DNA of 64,000 nucleotides, taken from Psychrobacter immobilis (GTDB lineage Bacteria; Pseudomonadota; Gammaproteobacteria; Pseudomonadales; Moraxellaceae). Each line of letters starts with the position of its first letter. Positions within the stretch are counted from its first letter, which is position 1. The translations under genes and the position numbers were made by a program. The stretch covers positions 930,001 through 994,000 of the forward strand of contig NZ_CAJGZV010000001.1 in NCBI RefSeq assembly GCF_904846065.1, read 5' to 3'. The notes under the pieces were generated by a model, which was not told the DNA's origin, did not search any database, and saw only the letters and a list, made by a program, of their open reading frames with translations. This document shows, one piece after another, positions 8,848 through 17,295 of this stretch.

Positions 8848-9671
8848 ACTCTAAAATGAAAAATATTACACAGTCGACTTCAGCTCATAAGCCATCACAT
8901 CTTATCGTTTTTGGCGGTACGAGCGGTCTTGGCTTAGCATTAGCCTTGCATCATCAGGCGCTTGGCTGGCAAGTGAGCGTGGTTGGTCATAGCGTAGAGA
9001 AGATATCCCATATCAATAGTCAGCATCCTGACATTGTTACTCACTGCTGTGATTTAACCGATAGTGCGCAAACACAAACGTTGGTAGATAACTTGTCAGA
9101 TATTAGTTTTCAAAGAGTAATTTATAGCGCGGGTAGTTACACCAATGAGCGTATTCATCATCTGAGTCAAGCTGACAGCGATAAAATGCTAGCGATTAAT
9201 CTGCAAGCGTTCGAGCAAGTTTTTAGGTGGGCAAGTGAGCAATTAAAACAGCAAAGTTATTCATTGGATTTTAATAAAAGCAACAAACTCAGCCTGATTT
9301 GTATCGCTTCTATCGCCGGTACTATGAATTACCCTTATGCCAGTCTTTATGCCAAAAGCAAACGCGCCATGATTGCGACTGCCAGCGCTTATCGAGCGGC
9401 ACTTGTGCCGTACCATATCCAAGTCAACTGCATCGCCTCAGGCTATATAAATACTCAAGCATTACGCGATTTGAATGACGGCGATGCCAGTCATAAGCCA
9501 TTCGTCATCAGTACGCAAACGGCGGTGAAGCATGTTATGCAAGCGATTGATGGTGATATTGAGCTGGCCATATTTCCACGCTCCATGCGCTATATTACTC
9601 GGGCGCTCAATCATTTGCCTAAGCCTGTGATTAGCTGGATATTACGCAGTAAATTGGATAAAACGACTTGA
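8844..9671 (+). CDS. short-chain dehydrogenase/reductase (SDR)
   Basis: A 275-residue Rossmann-fold oxidoreductase whose ATG overlaps the stop of the patatin-like gene (ATGA at 8844-8847). The cofactor loop reads VFGGTSGLGLALA, a variant of TGxxxGxG, and is followed by an NADP-type region. The catalytic Ser lies in CIASIAG and the Tyr/Lys pair in LYAKSKRA (YxxxK). The C-terminal part, AIFPRSMRYITRALNHLP, could associate with membrane and is typical of lipid-active SDRs. The substrate is not readable from sequence. Its position suggests it reduces or oxidises the lipid handled by the upstream fusion. It ends 7 bases from the convergent cytidylyltransferase gene. Confidence 0.85.
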   Translation: MNSKMKNITQSTSAHKPSHLIVFGGTSGLGLALALHHQALGWQVSVVGHSVEKISHINSQHPDIVTHCCDLTDSAQTQTLVDNLSDISFQRVIYSAGSYTNERIHHLSQADSDKMLAINLQAFEQVFRWASEQLKQQSYSLDFNKSNKLSLICIASIAGTMNYPYASLYAKSKRAMIATASAYRAALVPYHIQVNCIASGYINTQALRDLNDGDASHKPFVISTQTAVKHVMQAIDGDIELAIFPRSMRYITRALNHLPKPVISWILRSKLDKTT

Positions 9672-9678
9672 TAATAAG

Positions 9679-10572
9679 TTACCCAAGCAGCCAATAAAAC
9701 AAGGTAAATAGCGGCACGCCAATGAGCAAGCTATCTACTCTGTCTAATACGCCGCCATGTCCGGCGAGCATCGTACCCGTGTCTTTCACCCCATGCTGAC
9801 GTTTAAAGGCGGATTCTAATAAATCTCCAGCGATACCACTGACCGCTAAGCCGTAAGCGGCTAATAAGCAAATCCACCAATTAAAAGGCATGAGCCAAAT
9901 GCCTAATAGCGTTGCCAATATCGCCGCTAGCATACTGCCGAAAAGAGCGCCTTCGATACTTTTATTCGGGCTAATAGTTGGGGCAAGACCACGCGTAAAC
10001 AACTTGTGACCAAGCAATCGTCCGCATAAATACTGGGCAATATCATTAAATTGACTGGCGAATAACACAAAAAATAAAACGCCATACTGCTCGCGCTGCC
10101 AGATTAATTGTTGTAAAGCAATGAGACTGACAATCAGTGTGATAAAAGCAGAGCTAAAGATTAGGTCTAACCAATTTAGACGCGTATAAGCTGGAGTAGA
10201 ATGGGAAGAGGTTTGGCTAAAAGGCAATATCTTGGGTTGTAAACCGCGCGCTTGCAGTTTCTCAATCAGCACAGCTTTGTTACGCAGACACCATAAGCGT
10301 TTGATCTCATACCCGCCACGCAGACCAATTAAAACGAAAAAAGCGATGAGCAGCCACCGATAGGGGTAGGTAGGAGGCTGCATGGGTTGGTTATTATCCG
10401 TTATCTTAGCGATAACATAACACGCGCAAAGCGCCGCTAACATGAGCCACCATGAGCGGGCGATCAAATAGATTTTCGGTAAGCGCTGACGTAAGCGAGG
10501 TAGGGCAAGTATCGCCCAAACTGAACTGACGACTAACATTAGAATAATCACAAACCATGAATCAGGAGCCAT
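9679..10572 (-). CDS. CdsA-family phosphatidate cytidylyltransferase (YnbB-like)
   Basis: A 297-residue membrane protein with six to eight hydrophobic segments. It carries the CdsA signature near its C-terminus, SAFKRQHGVKDTGTMLAGHG followed by GVLDRVDS, and an earlier FNDIAQYLCGRLLGHK block. The family makes CDP-diacylglycerol from phosphatidate and CTP. This copy lies next to a CDP-alcohol phosphatidyltransferase fusion rather than in the usual housekeeping setting with uppS and dxr, so it is more likely the YnbB-type paralogue. Its product would be the activated lipid donor for the fusion enzyme. The gene converges on the SDR gene. A perfect hairpin sits 10 bases before its start codon, and no Shine-Dalgarno sequence is visible. 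Confidence 0.85.
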   Translation of the reverse strand: MAPDSWFVIILMLVVSSVWAILALPRLRQRLPKIYLIARSWWLMLAALCACYVIAKITDNNQPMQPPTYPYRWLLIAFFVLIGLRGGYEIKRLWCLRNKAVLIEKLQARGLQPKILPFSQTSSHSTPAYTRLNWLDLIFSSAFITLIVSLIALQQLIWQREQYGVLFFVLFASQFNDIAQYLCGRLLGHKLFTRGLAPTISPNKSIEGALFGSMLAAILATLLGIWLMPFNWWICLLAAYGLAVSGIAGDLLESAFKRQHGVKDTGTMLAGHGGVLDRVDSLLIGVPLFTLFYWLLG

Positions 10573-10581
10573 GTTTTTAGC

Positions 10582-10626
10582 ACTTTAGCCATGAAAACGG
10601 CAAGTTACCGTTTTCATGGCTAAAGT
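10582..10626 (-). terminator. perfect 19-bp hairpin between nadB and the cytidylyltransferase gene
   Basis: Arms ACTTTAGCCATGAAAACGG (10582-10600) and its exact complement at 10608-10626 enclose a 7-base loop. It follows the nadB stop by 18 bases on the minus strand and could end nadB transcription, but there is no long T run. Because it nearly touches the next start codon it could also control translation of that gene. Confidence 0.55.
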
Positions 10627-10644
10627 GGCAGCTCCCAATTGCTG

Positions 10645-12552
10645 TTAAATATTAGCAACTGTATTTACCACTCTAGTCTCTGTGTCATCGATTATAGGCT
10701 GAAGCAGCCAATCAATGCCACCCTCTTTGCTACCTGTTCTGTCATCATCTTTTAACTTCGATAAGGGCGCAATCACGCTGGTTCGAGGTGTGGTCGCCAA
10801 ATGCGGATAATCTTGACGATAGTGACCACCGCGACTCTCATAACGCTGATAAGCTGATTGAATAACCAACGTGGCTAATTGTAATTGTCGTGCTAATTGA
10901 AATAGTATCAGCTCATCAGCAGTGATAGTGCCATCTAAAGTAGTCATACTGGACTGATTTAACCTAGTTTTTTCAAGCCACTGTTGCCATTGCTGTATCT
11001 GTATCAGTATTTGCTCTAATGATTCGGCATTTCGAGCGATACCCATATAGGAGGTCATTAAAACTTTCAATTCTGTGACTATTTTGCCAGCATAATCATG
11101 GGGAACGATATCAGTGTCATCACAATGAGATAAATTAAATAGAATGGTAGGAGAAGAAGGAAGCTTAATAGCTTGAATATCTTTGAGCGTTGGTGCTGTC
11201 CAAATGGCAGTTGCTAATAAGTTCGAGTGATCATAACTGGCAACCGGATCTAGATTTTCTAATGCTTTTAAATATCGTGGTAAATTAGCGGCAATATTGC
11301 GCCCAACCACCACACATTCTAAAAGTGAATTACTCGCCAAGCGATTCGCACCATGCAGGCCAGTATAGGCGACTTCACCTGCGGCATATAAACCTATCAC
11401 ATCGGTCAAACCATTGGCGTCAGTAACCACGCCACCGCAACTATAATGCGCAGTCGGGGCAACGGGGATAGGTTCCCTAGTCATATCAATGCCGAGGTTG
11501 AATAATGTTTGATAAATCTGTGGGAAATGCTCCCGTAAAAACTGTTCTGGTAAATGACTGACATCTAAATGTACGTAGCCAAGTCCGTTATTACTGATCT
11601 GCTTAGCGATGGCGCGAGCGACTATATCGCGTGGTGCCAATTCTGCCCGCTCATCAATTTCCAACATAAAGCGCTTGCCAGATTGCGGACAGGTCAGCCG
11701 TCCACCTTCGCCGCGTAGTGCTTCCGATATTAAAAAACTACTGTCTGCCACTGCTAAGCCCGTCGGATGAAATTGGATAAATTCTAAATTTGCTAAGCGA
11801 CAGCCGGCTTGCCATGCCATCATAACCCCATCGCCGACACAGACATTTGGTGCACTGGCACGCTTAAATAATTGACCCATGCCACCACTAGCCAGTACGA
11901 CTGCGCGACTATAAAAAGTCAGTTGTCGTTGATTATTATGATCAAAAACTTGCGCCCCTTGGCACTGGTTATAACTGTTTGTTAAGAGGCTCAGCGCTTC
12001 ATGATAAGGCAAAATAGTGATATTAGCAGCGTTTTGCGCCTTTATAGTCAAGGCTTCCATAATGTGTCGACCAGTCGCATCATCCGCATGTGCGACCCGC
12101 CTGCAACCATGCCCGCCTTCTTTGGTTAAATGTAAGTCAGCAGTTTGTAGTTCGGTCTGTAGTTTGGTGAAAGGTTTTGCATTATCTTCTTGCGGTATCT
12201 GCGTAAAAGGCACACCTTGCTCACACAGCCATTGCACTGCCTGTTGCCCGGCACTTAAAATGCTGCTGGTATTATTAGCATCGCATAACCCTGCGCCAGC
12301 GATTAGGGTATCGGCGATATGATCAACCACAGAGTCGTCTTTATCCAAGCTTGCCGCGATGCCACCTTGGGCATAATGACTGGAGCAAATCTCTAAGGCG
12401 GCTTTGCTCAATACAGTAATATTCAGCGATTTTGGTAATGCTAGAGCCGTGCTTAAGCCTGCTAATCCCGCGCCAATGATAAGCACGTCCGTTTGTACTA
12501 TAGCAGCAGGGCTATCGAGACCTAATGATTCCGCTGTCAATGCCGCGCTCAT
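10645..12552 (-). CDS. nadB: L-aspartate oxidase NadB
   Basis: A 635-residue flavoprotein starting at the ATG at 12552, one base after the nadA stop; a longer in-frame extension into nadA is rejected. It oxidises L-aspartate to iminoaspartate, which NadA condenses with dihydroxyacetone phosphate to make quinolinate. Visible motifs are the FAD-binding DVLIIGAGLAGLSTALAL near the N-terminus, SSHYAQGGIAA, the active-site block EFIQFHPTGL, APRDIVARAI and the FAD-binding segment LHGANRLASNSLLE. It is longer than the roughly 540 residues of E. coli NadB, with extra sequence in the C-terminal helical region. It forms an operon with nadA. Confidence 0.95.
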   Translation of the reverse strand: MSAALTAESLGLDSPAAIVQTDVLIIGAGLAGLSTALALPKSLNITVLSKAALEICSSHYAQGGIAASLDKDDSVVDHIADTLIAGAGLCDANNTSSILSAGQQAVQWLCEQGVPFTQIPQEDNAKPFTKLQTELQTADLHLTKEGGHGCRRVAHADDATGRHIMEALTIKAQNAANITILPYHEALSLLTNSYNQCQGAQVFDHNNQRQLTFYSRAVVLASGGMGQLFKRASAPNVCVGDGVMMAWQAGCRLANLEFIQFHPTGLAVADSSFLISEALRGEGGRLTCPQSGKRFMLEIDERAELAPRDIVARAIAKQISNNGLGYVHLDVSHLPEQFLREHFPQIYQTLFNLGIDMTREPIPVAPTAHYSCGGVVTDANGLTDVIGLYAAGEVAYTGLHGANRLASNSLLECVVVGRNIAANLPRYLKALENLDPVASYDHSNLLATAIWTAPTLKDIQAIKLPSSPTILFNLSHCDDTDIVPHDYAGKIVTELKVLMTSYMGIARNAESLEQILIQIQQWQQWLEKTRLNQSSMTTLDGTITADELILFQLARQLQLATLVIQSAYQRYESRGGHYRQDYPHLATTPRTSVIAPLSKLKDDDRTGSKEGGIDWLLQPIIDDTETRVVNTVANI

Positions 12553-12553
12553 A

Positions 12554-13693
12554 TTAGGCAGCCCCGACATTGGCAAATAACTCACGGTCTTTGACAATAT
12601 CGCCGCTCGTTGCCACACGTTGCTTCTGCGTTTCGGCAAAATCAAGCATGCGTTGCAAGGGTTTTCTAGCCGCGACTGCCAGCTCAGGTGTCATTAATAC
12701 TTCACCGCTATTATTGATCAGGCATTGCTCGATACCTTGTAGACCATTCATCGCCATCCATGGGCAAAACGCGCAACTCTTACAACTGGCGCTTTCACCT
12801 GCAGTAGGTGCAGCTAAGAAGCGCTTATATGGTGAGCGTTTTTGCATTTCGTGCAAAATACCCAAATCGGTGGCGACGATAAAGGTATCGGCATCCATCT
12901 CATAAGTCGATTGCAACAGCTTACTGGTCGAGCCGACCACATCGGCGAGCGCCACCACGCTATCAGGGGATTCAGGATGCACCAATACTTTGGCGTTTGG
13001 ATGATTCTCTTTTAATTGCATTAGCTCGGTCGATTTGAACTCATTATGTACGAGGCACGAGCCTTGCCAAAGCAGCATATCTGCGCCAGTCTCAGCAGCA
13101 ATATATTTACCTAAATGGCGATCAGGCCCCCAAATAATTTTTTCACCATTCGCATGCAAATGGCGAATGATGTCGATGCCAACCGATGACGTCACCACCC
13201 AATCGGCACGGGCTTTGACGGCGGCGCTAGTATTGGCATAAACGACAACTGTACGCTCAGGGTGAGCATCACAAAATGCGGAGAACTCGTCAGCAGGGCA
13301 GCCCAAATCAAGCGAACACTCGGCTTCTAGGTCTGGCATCAGTACTGTTTTTTCCATACTTAAGATTTTCGCCGACTCACCCATGAAGCGGACACCAGCG
13401 ACCACTAAGGTCTGGGCGCTATGCGCTTGCCCAAAGCGTGCCATCTCCAGCGAATCACCCACACAACCACCCGTTGCTAATGCCAAATCCTGAATAAAGG
13501 GGTCGACATAATAATGGGCGACCAATACCGCATCATGCGCTTTTAATAGCCGTTTGATGTTTTCCTCGACCATGAGACGTTCAGTACGCGGCAAGTCTGC
13601 TGGCATTTTAGCTTTGGCATATTCAATATTCATTTGTATTGCAATGCGATTGTCATTACTCATGATGGGCGCGTCGTAAGGATAAGTTTTCAT
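12554..13693 (-). CDS. nadA: quinolinate synthase NadA
   Basis: A 379-residue protein from the ATG at 13693, which has AAAGG 12 bases upstream; a TTG at 13723 would add ten residues. It makes quinolinate from iminoaspartate and dihydroxyacetone phosphate using a [4Fe-4S] cluster. Characteristic segments are [35 protein letters not shown] sequence, [28 protein letters not shown], and [13 protein letters not shown] near the C-terminus, which supplies cluster cysteines. The gene is read divergently from the regulator gene at 13964. A palindrome 87 bases upstream of its start is a likely operator. Confidence 0.95.
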   Translation of the reverse strand: MKTYPYDAPIMSNDNRIAIQMNIEYAKAKMPADLPRTERLMVEENIKRLLKAHDAVLVAHYYVDPFIQDLALATGGCVGDSLEMARFGQAHSAQTLVVAGVRFMGESAKILSMEKTVLMPDLEAECSLDLGCPADEFSAFCDAHPERTVVVYANTSAAVKARADWVVTSSVGIDIIRHLHANGEKIIWGPDRHLGKYIAAETGADMLLWQGSCLVHNEFKSTELMQLKENHPNAKVLVHPESPDSVVALADVVGSTSKLLQSTYEMDADTFIVATDLGILHEMQKRSPYKRFLAAPTAGESASCKSCAFCPWMAMNGLQGIEQCLINNSGEVLMTPELAVAARKPLQRMLDFAETQKQRVATSGDIVKDRELFANVGAA

Positions 13694-13779
13694 AGATGCA
13701 AACCTTTTAGGCAGTAACGACAAGCAATATGCCGCTAAAAATAAGTCAATTAATATCGCTGGCTAGTCAGATGTTTTAA

Positions 13780-13800
13780 TTATGCTCATTTTGAGCATAA
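13780..13800. promoter_or_regulatory. likely NAD-regulon operator in the nadA/regulator divergent region
   Basis: A perfect palindrome with arms TTATGCTCA and TGAGCATAA around TTT. It lies 87 bases upstream of nadA and 164 upstream of the Nudix regulator gene. A near copy stands in front of nadC at 15158. The shared site next to a regulator of the same pathway makes it the likely binding site. Confidence 0.7.
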
Positions 13801-13963
13801 ATACAAGTACTTTTTATATATTTATGATTTATACAGACTCATTTTATATAATTACAACCACAAGCTATGATAATCGTTGATTCAAGCTATACTGAGCAAA
13901 TGGTCAACAGCTTAGAAGTTGAGCTTTATTTAATAATTAAAATAAAAGGTAATCACTAAAGTC

Positions 13964-15052
13964 ATGACGTTGTCTTATTCACACGCGCATCAGCAAGGTA
14001 GTGGCACCACAGAAGTCGTGGCCGTGCTAGTCGCCATTACTGAGCATACCGCTCGGGTCTTAACCGTTGATCAAGGAAAGCTGTTACCCAATGGTCCATT
14101 GATGCCGTTGCATCGCTCATTGCAAGCGGGTGTGCGCCAATGGGTTGAGGAGCAAACACAGCAACCACTTGGTTATTTGGAGCAGCTCTATACCTTTGTC
14201 GATACCAATAGGCGCAATGTTGATGGTCACGCATTGGTCTACGTGAGCTATTTGGGACTGGTGCAAGAGACACAAACGCCGCAGCTACAAAGCCAAGCAT
14301 TGTGGCGTGATTGGTATGATTACTTTCCTTGGGAAAATCATTTGGATGGCATACCTAGCATCATTATGAATAATATTGTGCCAGCATTATTGAGCTGGGC
14401 AGATAGCGCTAAAGATTCAGGCATTCAGCAGCGCCGCCGTCAGCGTATTGGTTTATGTTGGGGTGTAAGTGAAGCGCTCTTAGTGGGTGATATGCCCACA
14501 AGTGAAAATGCGGATAATGAATACACAGCATACGATCATTATGAAAATAGAGAGTGGGTCGCTGAGCATGTGTTACTGCGCTATGAGATGCTGTATGAAG
14601 CGGGACTGATACCGGAAGCACCAAACTATCCACCCAGCTATTCAATGAATCATCAAAGCGTTCATCAAAGTGCTCACCAACCGAGCCATCAAAATAAGCT
14701 ACCTGAAAACTGGTCACAGCTCATTGGGGTGCCAATGTATTATGATCATCGCCGAGTGATTGCAACGGCTATTTCACGGCTGCGTGCCAAAATTGAATAC
14801 CGACCGCTTATTTTTGGCTTGATGCCAGATGTATTTACCTTGTCACAATTACAACAAAGCGTAGAAGCGCTCTCAGGAGTGCGCTTGCACAAGCAAAATT
14901 TTCGTCGTTTGCTAGATTCACAAAAACTTGTGATGGAAACAGGACAGAGTAGTAGCGCCCAACGTGGTCGCCCTGCCAAGCTTTATCGATTTCGTCATGA
15001 TATTGAACTACAAAGCTTATTGATGGATAGTAAGTTGCCTAAGCGTAAATAG
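13964..15052 (+). CDS. Nudix-related winged-helix regulator of NAD synthesis (NrtR/NadQ-like)
   Basis: A 362-residue protein. The N-terminal part has a degenerate Nudix-like domain (AVLVAITEHTARVLTV, then GPLMPLHRSLQAGVRQWVEE and QPLGYLEQLYTFVDTNRR). This resembles the COG4111/NadQ type more than classical NrtR, from memory. The C-terminal part (about residues 265-350) looks like the winged-helix domain of such regulators: FGLMPDVFTLSQLQQSVEAL, LHKQNFRRLL and QRGRPAKLYRF. A Nudix-like domain could sense an NAD-related nucleotide, and the winged helix would bind the palindromes at 13780 and 15158. It is divergent from nadAB and upstream of nadC. A His/Gln-rich stretch at about residues 228-245 is a likely linker. 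Confidence 0.75.
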   Translation: MTLSYSHAHQQGSGTTEVVAVLVAITEHTARVLTVDQGKLLPNGPLMPLHRSLQAGVRQWVEEQTQQPLGYLEQLYTFVDTNRRNVDGHALVYVSYLGLVQETQTPQLQSQALWRDWYDYFPWENHLDGIPSIIMNNIVPALLSWADSAKDSGIQQRRRQRIGLCWGVSEALLVGDMPTSENADNEYTAYDHYENREWVAEHVLLRYEMLYEAGLIPEAPNYPPSYSMNHQSVHQSAHQPSHQNKLPENWSQLIGVPMYYDHRRVIATAISRLRAKIEYRPLIFGLMPDVFTLSQLQQSVEALSGVRLHKQNFRRLLDSQKLVMETGQSSSAQRGRPAKLYRFRHDIELQSLLMDSKLPKRK

Positions 15053-15157
15053 GAGTCGATAGACTACCTTGCTATCTTTATTTTGATGATTATAAAACCC
15101 TGTCGGCTGCACAAAATGATGACGGTTCCTTGCGAGGCTGTTAACTTTACGATATAT

Positions 15158-15178
15158 TTATGCTCATTTTGAGTTTAA
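15158..15178. promoter_or_regulatory. second copy of the NAD-regulon operator, before nadC
   Basis: TTATGCTCA, TTT, TGAGTTTAA: the left arm and spacer are identical to the site at 13780, and the right arm differs at two positions. It lies 45 bases before the nadC start, where it could overlap the promoter. Confidence 0.65.
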
Positions 15179-15222
15179 TTGCATCAGCATATATGAACGC
15201 CACGTTTATTTAAGGGTTAAAG

Positions 15223-16083
15223 ATGATAGTTAAAAAAGAACCAGCATTGGATGATGTATTGCTTAGACCTTTGGTTGAAGCTGCGCTAACTGAGGATTTG
15301 GGCAGACGCGGAGATGTCACATCACAAGCCACCATTCCAGCTGATATGCAAGCAAAGCTAGAGATTAAAGCGCGGCAAGCAGGCGTGATATGTGGTATGG
15401 ATTTGGCACGTTTATCGTTTGCGATGGTTGATCCTCAGATTGAGTTTGTGGCTCAAGTTGCTGATGGTGAATGGGTCGACGCGGGTACAGTCTTGGCTAG
15501 TGTGGGTGGTAATGCGCGCCATTTACTGACAGCAGAACGTACCGCGCTCAATTTTATGACCCACTTGAGTGGTATTGCGACAGATACCAGAAAAATTGTA
15601 GATAGTGTGGCAGAGTATCCTGCGCAAATTACTTGTACACGTAAGACCATTCCAGGCTTGCGCATTGTACAAAAGTACGCGGTACGCTGCGGCGGCGGAC
15701 GCAACCATCGTTTGGGACTGGATGATGCTATTTTAATCAAAGACAATCATATTGCCATCGCTGGTGATATAAAGACTGCGATTAAACAAGCCCAAGATTT
15801 TGCTGGGCATTTAATTCCCATCGAAGTAGAAGTCGATACTTTAGCGCAATTAGCGCAGGCACTAGACGCTGGCGTGAGCTTGGTGCTATTAGATAATATG
15901 TCCCCTGAAATACTAGCGCAGGCAGTAACGATGTGTAAAGGTCGCGCGAGAACAGAAGCTTCAGGTGGTATTACTCCTGAAACGGTACAAGCATCAGCAA
16001 AAACGGGTGTTGATTTTATTGCCATGGGTTATTTGACGCACAGTACCACAGCATTAGATATCGGTCTTGATTTTAGCGCATAA
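15223..16083 (+). CDS. nadC: nicotinate-nucleotide pyrophosphorylase (quinolinate phosphoribosyltransferase) NadC
   Basis: A 286-residue enzyme that converts quinolinate and PRPP to nicotinate mononucleotide, the step after NadA. Family blocks are EDLGRRGDVTSQATIP near the N-terminus, LTAERTALNFMTHLSGIAT, the PRPP/quinolinate-binding TRKTIPGLRIVQKYAVRCGG and LDDAILIKDNHI, IEVEVDTLAQ, LLDNMSPE and the final ASGGITPE and GVDFIAMGYLTHS. AAGGG stands before the ATG. It lies on the opposite strand to nadAB, behind the regulator gene, with its own operator-like site, so it probably has its own promoter. Confidence 0.95.
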   Translation: MIVKKEPALDDVLLRPLVEAALTEDLGRRGDVTSQATIPADMQAKLEIKARQAGVICGMDLARLSFAMVDPQIEFVAQVADGEWVDAGTVLASVGGNARHLLTAERTALNFMTHLSGIATDTRKIVDSVAEYPAQITCTRKTIPGLRIVQKYAVRCGGGRNHRLGLDDAILIKDNHIAIAGDIKTAIKQAQDFAGHLIPIEVEVDTLAQLAQALDAGVSLVLLDNMSPEILAQAVTMCKGRARTEASGGITPETVQASAKTGVDFIAMGYLTHSTTALDIGLDFSA

Positions 16084-16290
16084 TTTTCAATATGGCTGTC
16101 TTTACATACCTGTTTTAGCGATTAAGCTTTATGAGGTTATTTACCCGCAAATGGTGGCTGATAGGTCAATGTTTAGCCTCTATTTTCGTTGATAGTCTGC
16201 TGCCAGAAAGGTAAGCAAAGTTAATGATTTAATTAGCTTATCTGCCTATGATACAATATAAGCTACAAAGTTATTGTTAACCACCTATTG

Positions 16291-16327
16291 GGTCATCGTT
16301 GCACTTGCACGATGACCTTATCTTTTT
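16291..16327 (+). terminator. intrinsic terminator after nadC
   Basis: Stem GGTCATCGT (16291-16299) pairs with ACGATGACC (16309-16317), followed by the T-rich TTATCTTTTT. It lies about 200 bases after nadC and just before the MarC gene, so it ends the nadC transcript or attenuates the next one. Confidence 0.6.
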
Positions 16328-16360
16328 GCCCGATTTGACTAATAGACAAGCGAGCGCTCA

Positions 16361-17002
16361 GTGAATACTGAAATCATCAAGATAATCTTAGCCTTTATGG
16401 TACTGATTAATCCCTTTAGCGCTTTGACGTTATTTTTGGATTTGACCCGTGGTTATTCGATGAATAATCGACGCAAAGTGGCGCGTGTTGCTTGTTTGAC
16501 GATTTTTATCACTATTAGTTTCTTTACGGTAGCAGGCGAGACATTATTAAAAGCACTTGGTATTTCTATCGGCTCGTTTCAGCTGGCAGGTGGTATCTTG
16601 GTGTTTTTGATTGCTCTTAATATGATGAATGGCGACGGTAATCCCGTGAAGCCCGATCAAGAAAACTTCGATGTTGACCATGTACAAGACGCACCGCCCA
16701 CTATGGCAGCAGCAGTTGTGCCAATCGCTATTCCAATGATGATTGGACCGGGTGGTATCTCGACGGTGATTATTTATTCTTCACAAGTCTCTGGTATTTT
16801 GCAAGTATCTGCCATATTGATTGCTGGTTTATTTATCAGTCTGTTTTGCTATCTAGCATTGATGGCGGCAGGTCGTATCAGTCGCTTGCTGGGTGATACT
16901 GGATTGAACATCATGAGCCGAATTATGGGGATGTTATTGGCGGCAGTTTCTATCGAAATTATCGTTAATGGCTTACGCACTTTATTTCCTGATTTAGTGT
17001 AA
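16361..17002 (+). CDS. MarC-family integral membrane protein
   Basis: A 213-residue protein with six hydrophobic segments. It starts at a GTG (16361) with a poor Shine-Dalgarno sequence. Family marks are the N-terminal FMVLINPFSALTLFLDLT, FQLAGGILVFLIALNMM, the Pro-rich loop AAAVVPIAIPMMIGPGGIST and the C-terminal SRIMGMLLAAVSIEIIVNGL. MarC/UPF0056 proteins sit in the inner membrane. They were once linked to multiple antibiotic resistance in E. coli, but that role was not upheld and no substrate is settled. The gene stands alone between nadC and tmm. Confidence 0.9.
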   Translation: MNTEIIKIILAFMVLINPFSALTLFLDLTRGYSMNNRRKVARVACLTIFITISFFTVAGETLLKALGISIGSFQLAGGILVFLIALNMMNGDGNPVKPDQENFDVDHVQDAPPTMAAAVVPIAIPMMIGPGGISTVIIYSSQVSGILQVSAILIAGLFISLFCYLALMAAGRISRLLGDTGLNIMSRIMGMLLAAVSIEIIVNGLRTLFPDLV

Positions 17003-17295
17003 TGACTCTGCTACCTTATGTTTGTCCGTCAACTTTTTGATTTATTCCTCAAAGGACGTGTTGAGTATTCAACCCTAGCACTGACAGTGCCGATTTATGC
17101 ATGTTTAATACGCCCTAATGAAAAGCATGTGCCAACTCATATCAAATTTAAAAACCAAAGATTCGGTTAGAAGCCCTTTTTGGAGAATAGTCATGTCTTA
17201 AGCTATGGCTAATTAATCACCAAAAGTATTCGAAAAAACACCATTCATAAAAATATGTTACAGTGGACAGACAACTATTATCATAGGAGTTAGTC

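Noticed and set aside
12553..12645. N-terminal extension of nadB into nadA
   Set aside because: The added 31 residues overlap conserved nadA coding sequence and have no counterpart in NadB; the ATG at 12552 follows the nadA stop directly.
17018..17170. Open frame of 50 codons between the MarC gene and tmm
   Set aside because: No Shine-Dalgarno sequence, no recognisable similarity, and no support beyond being open.
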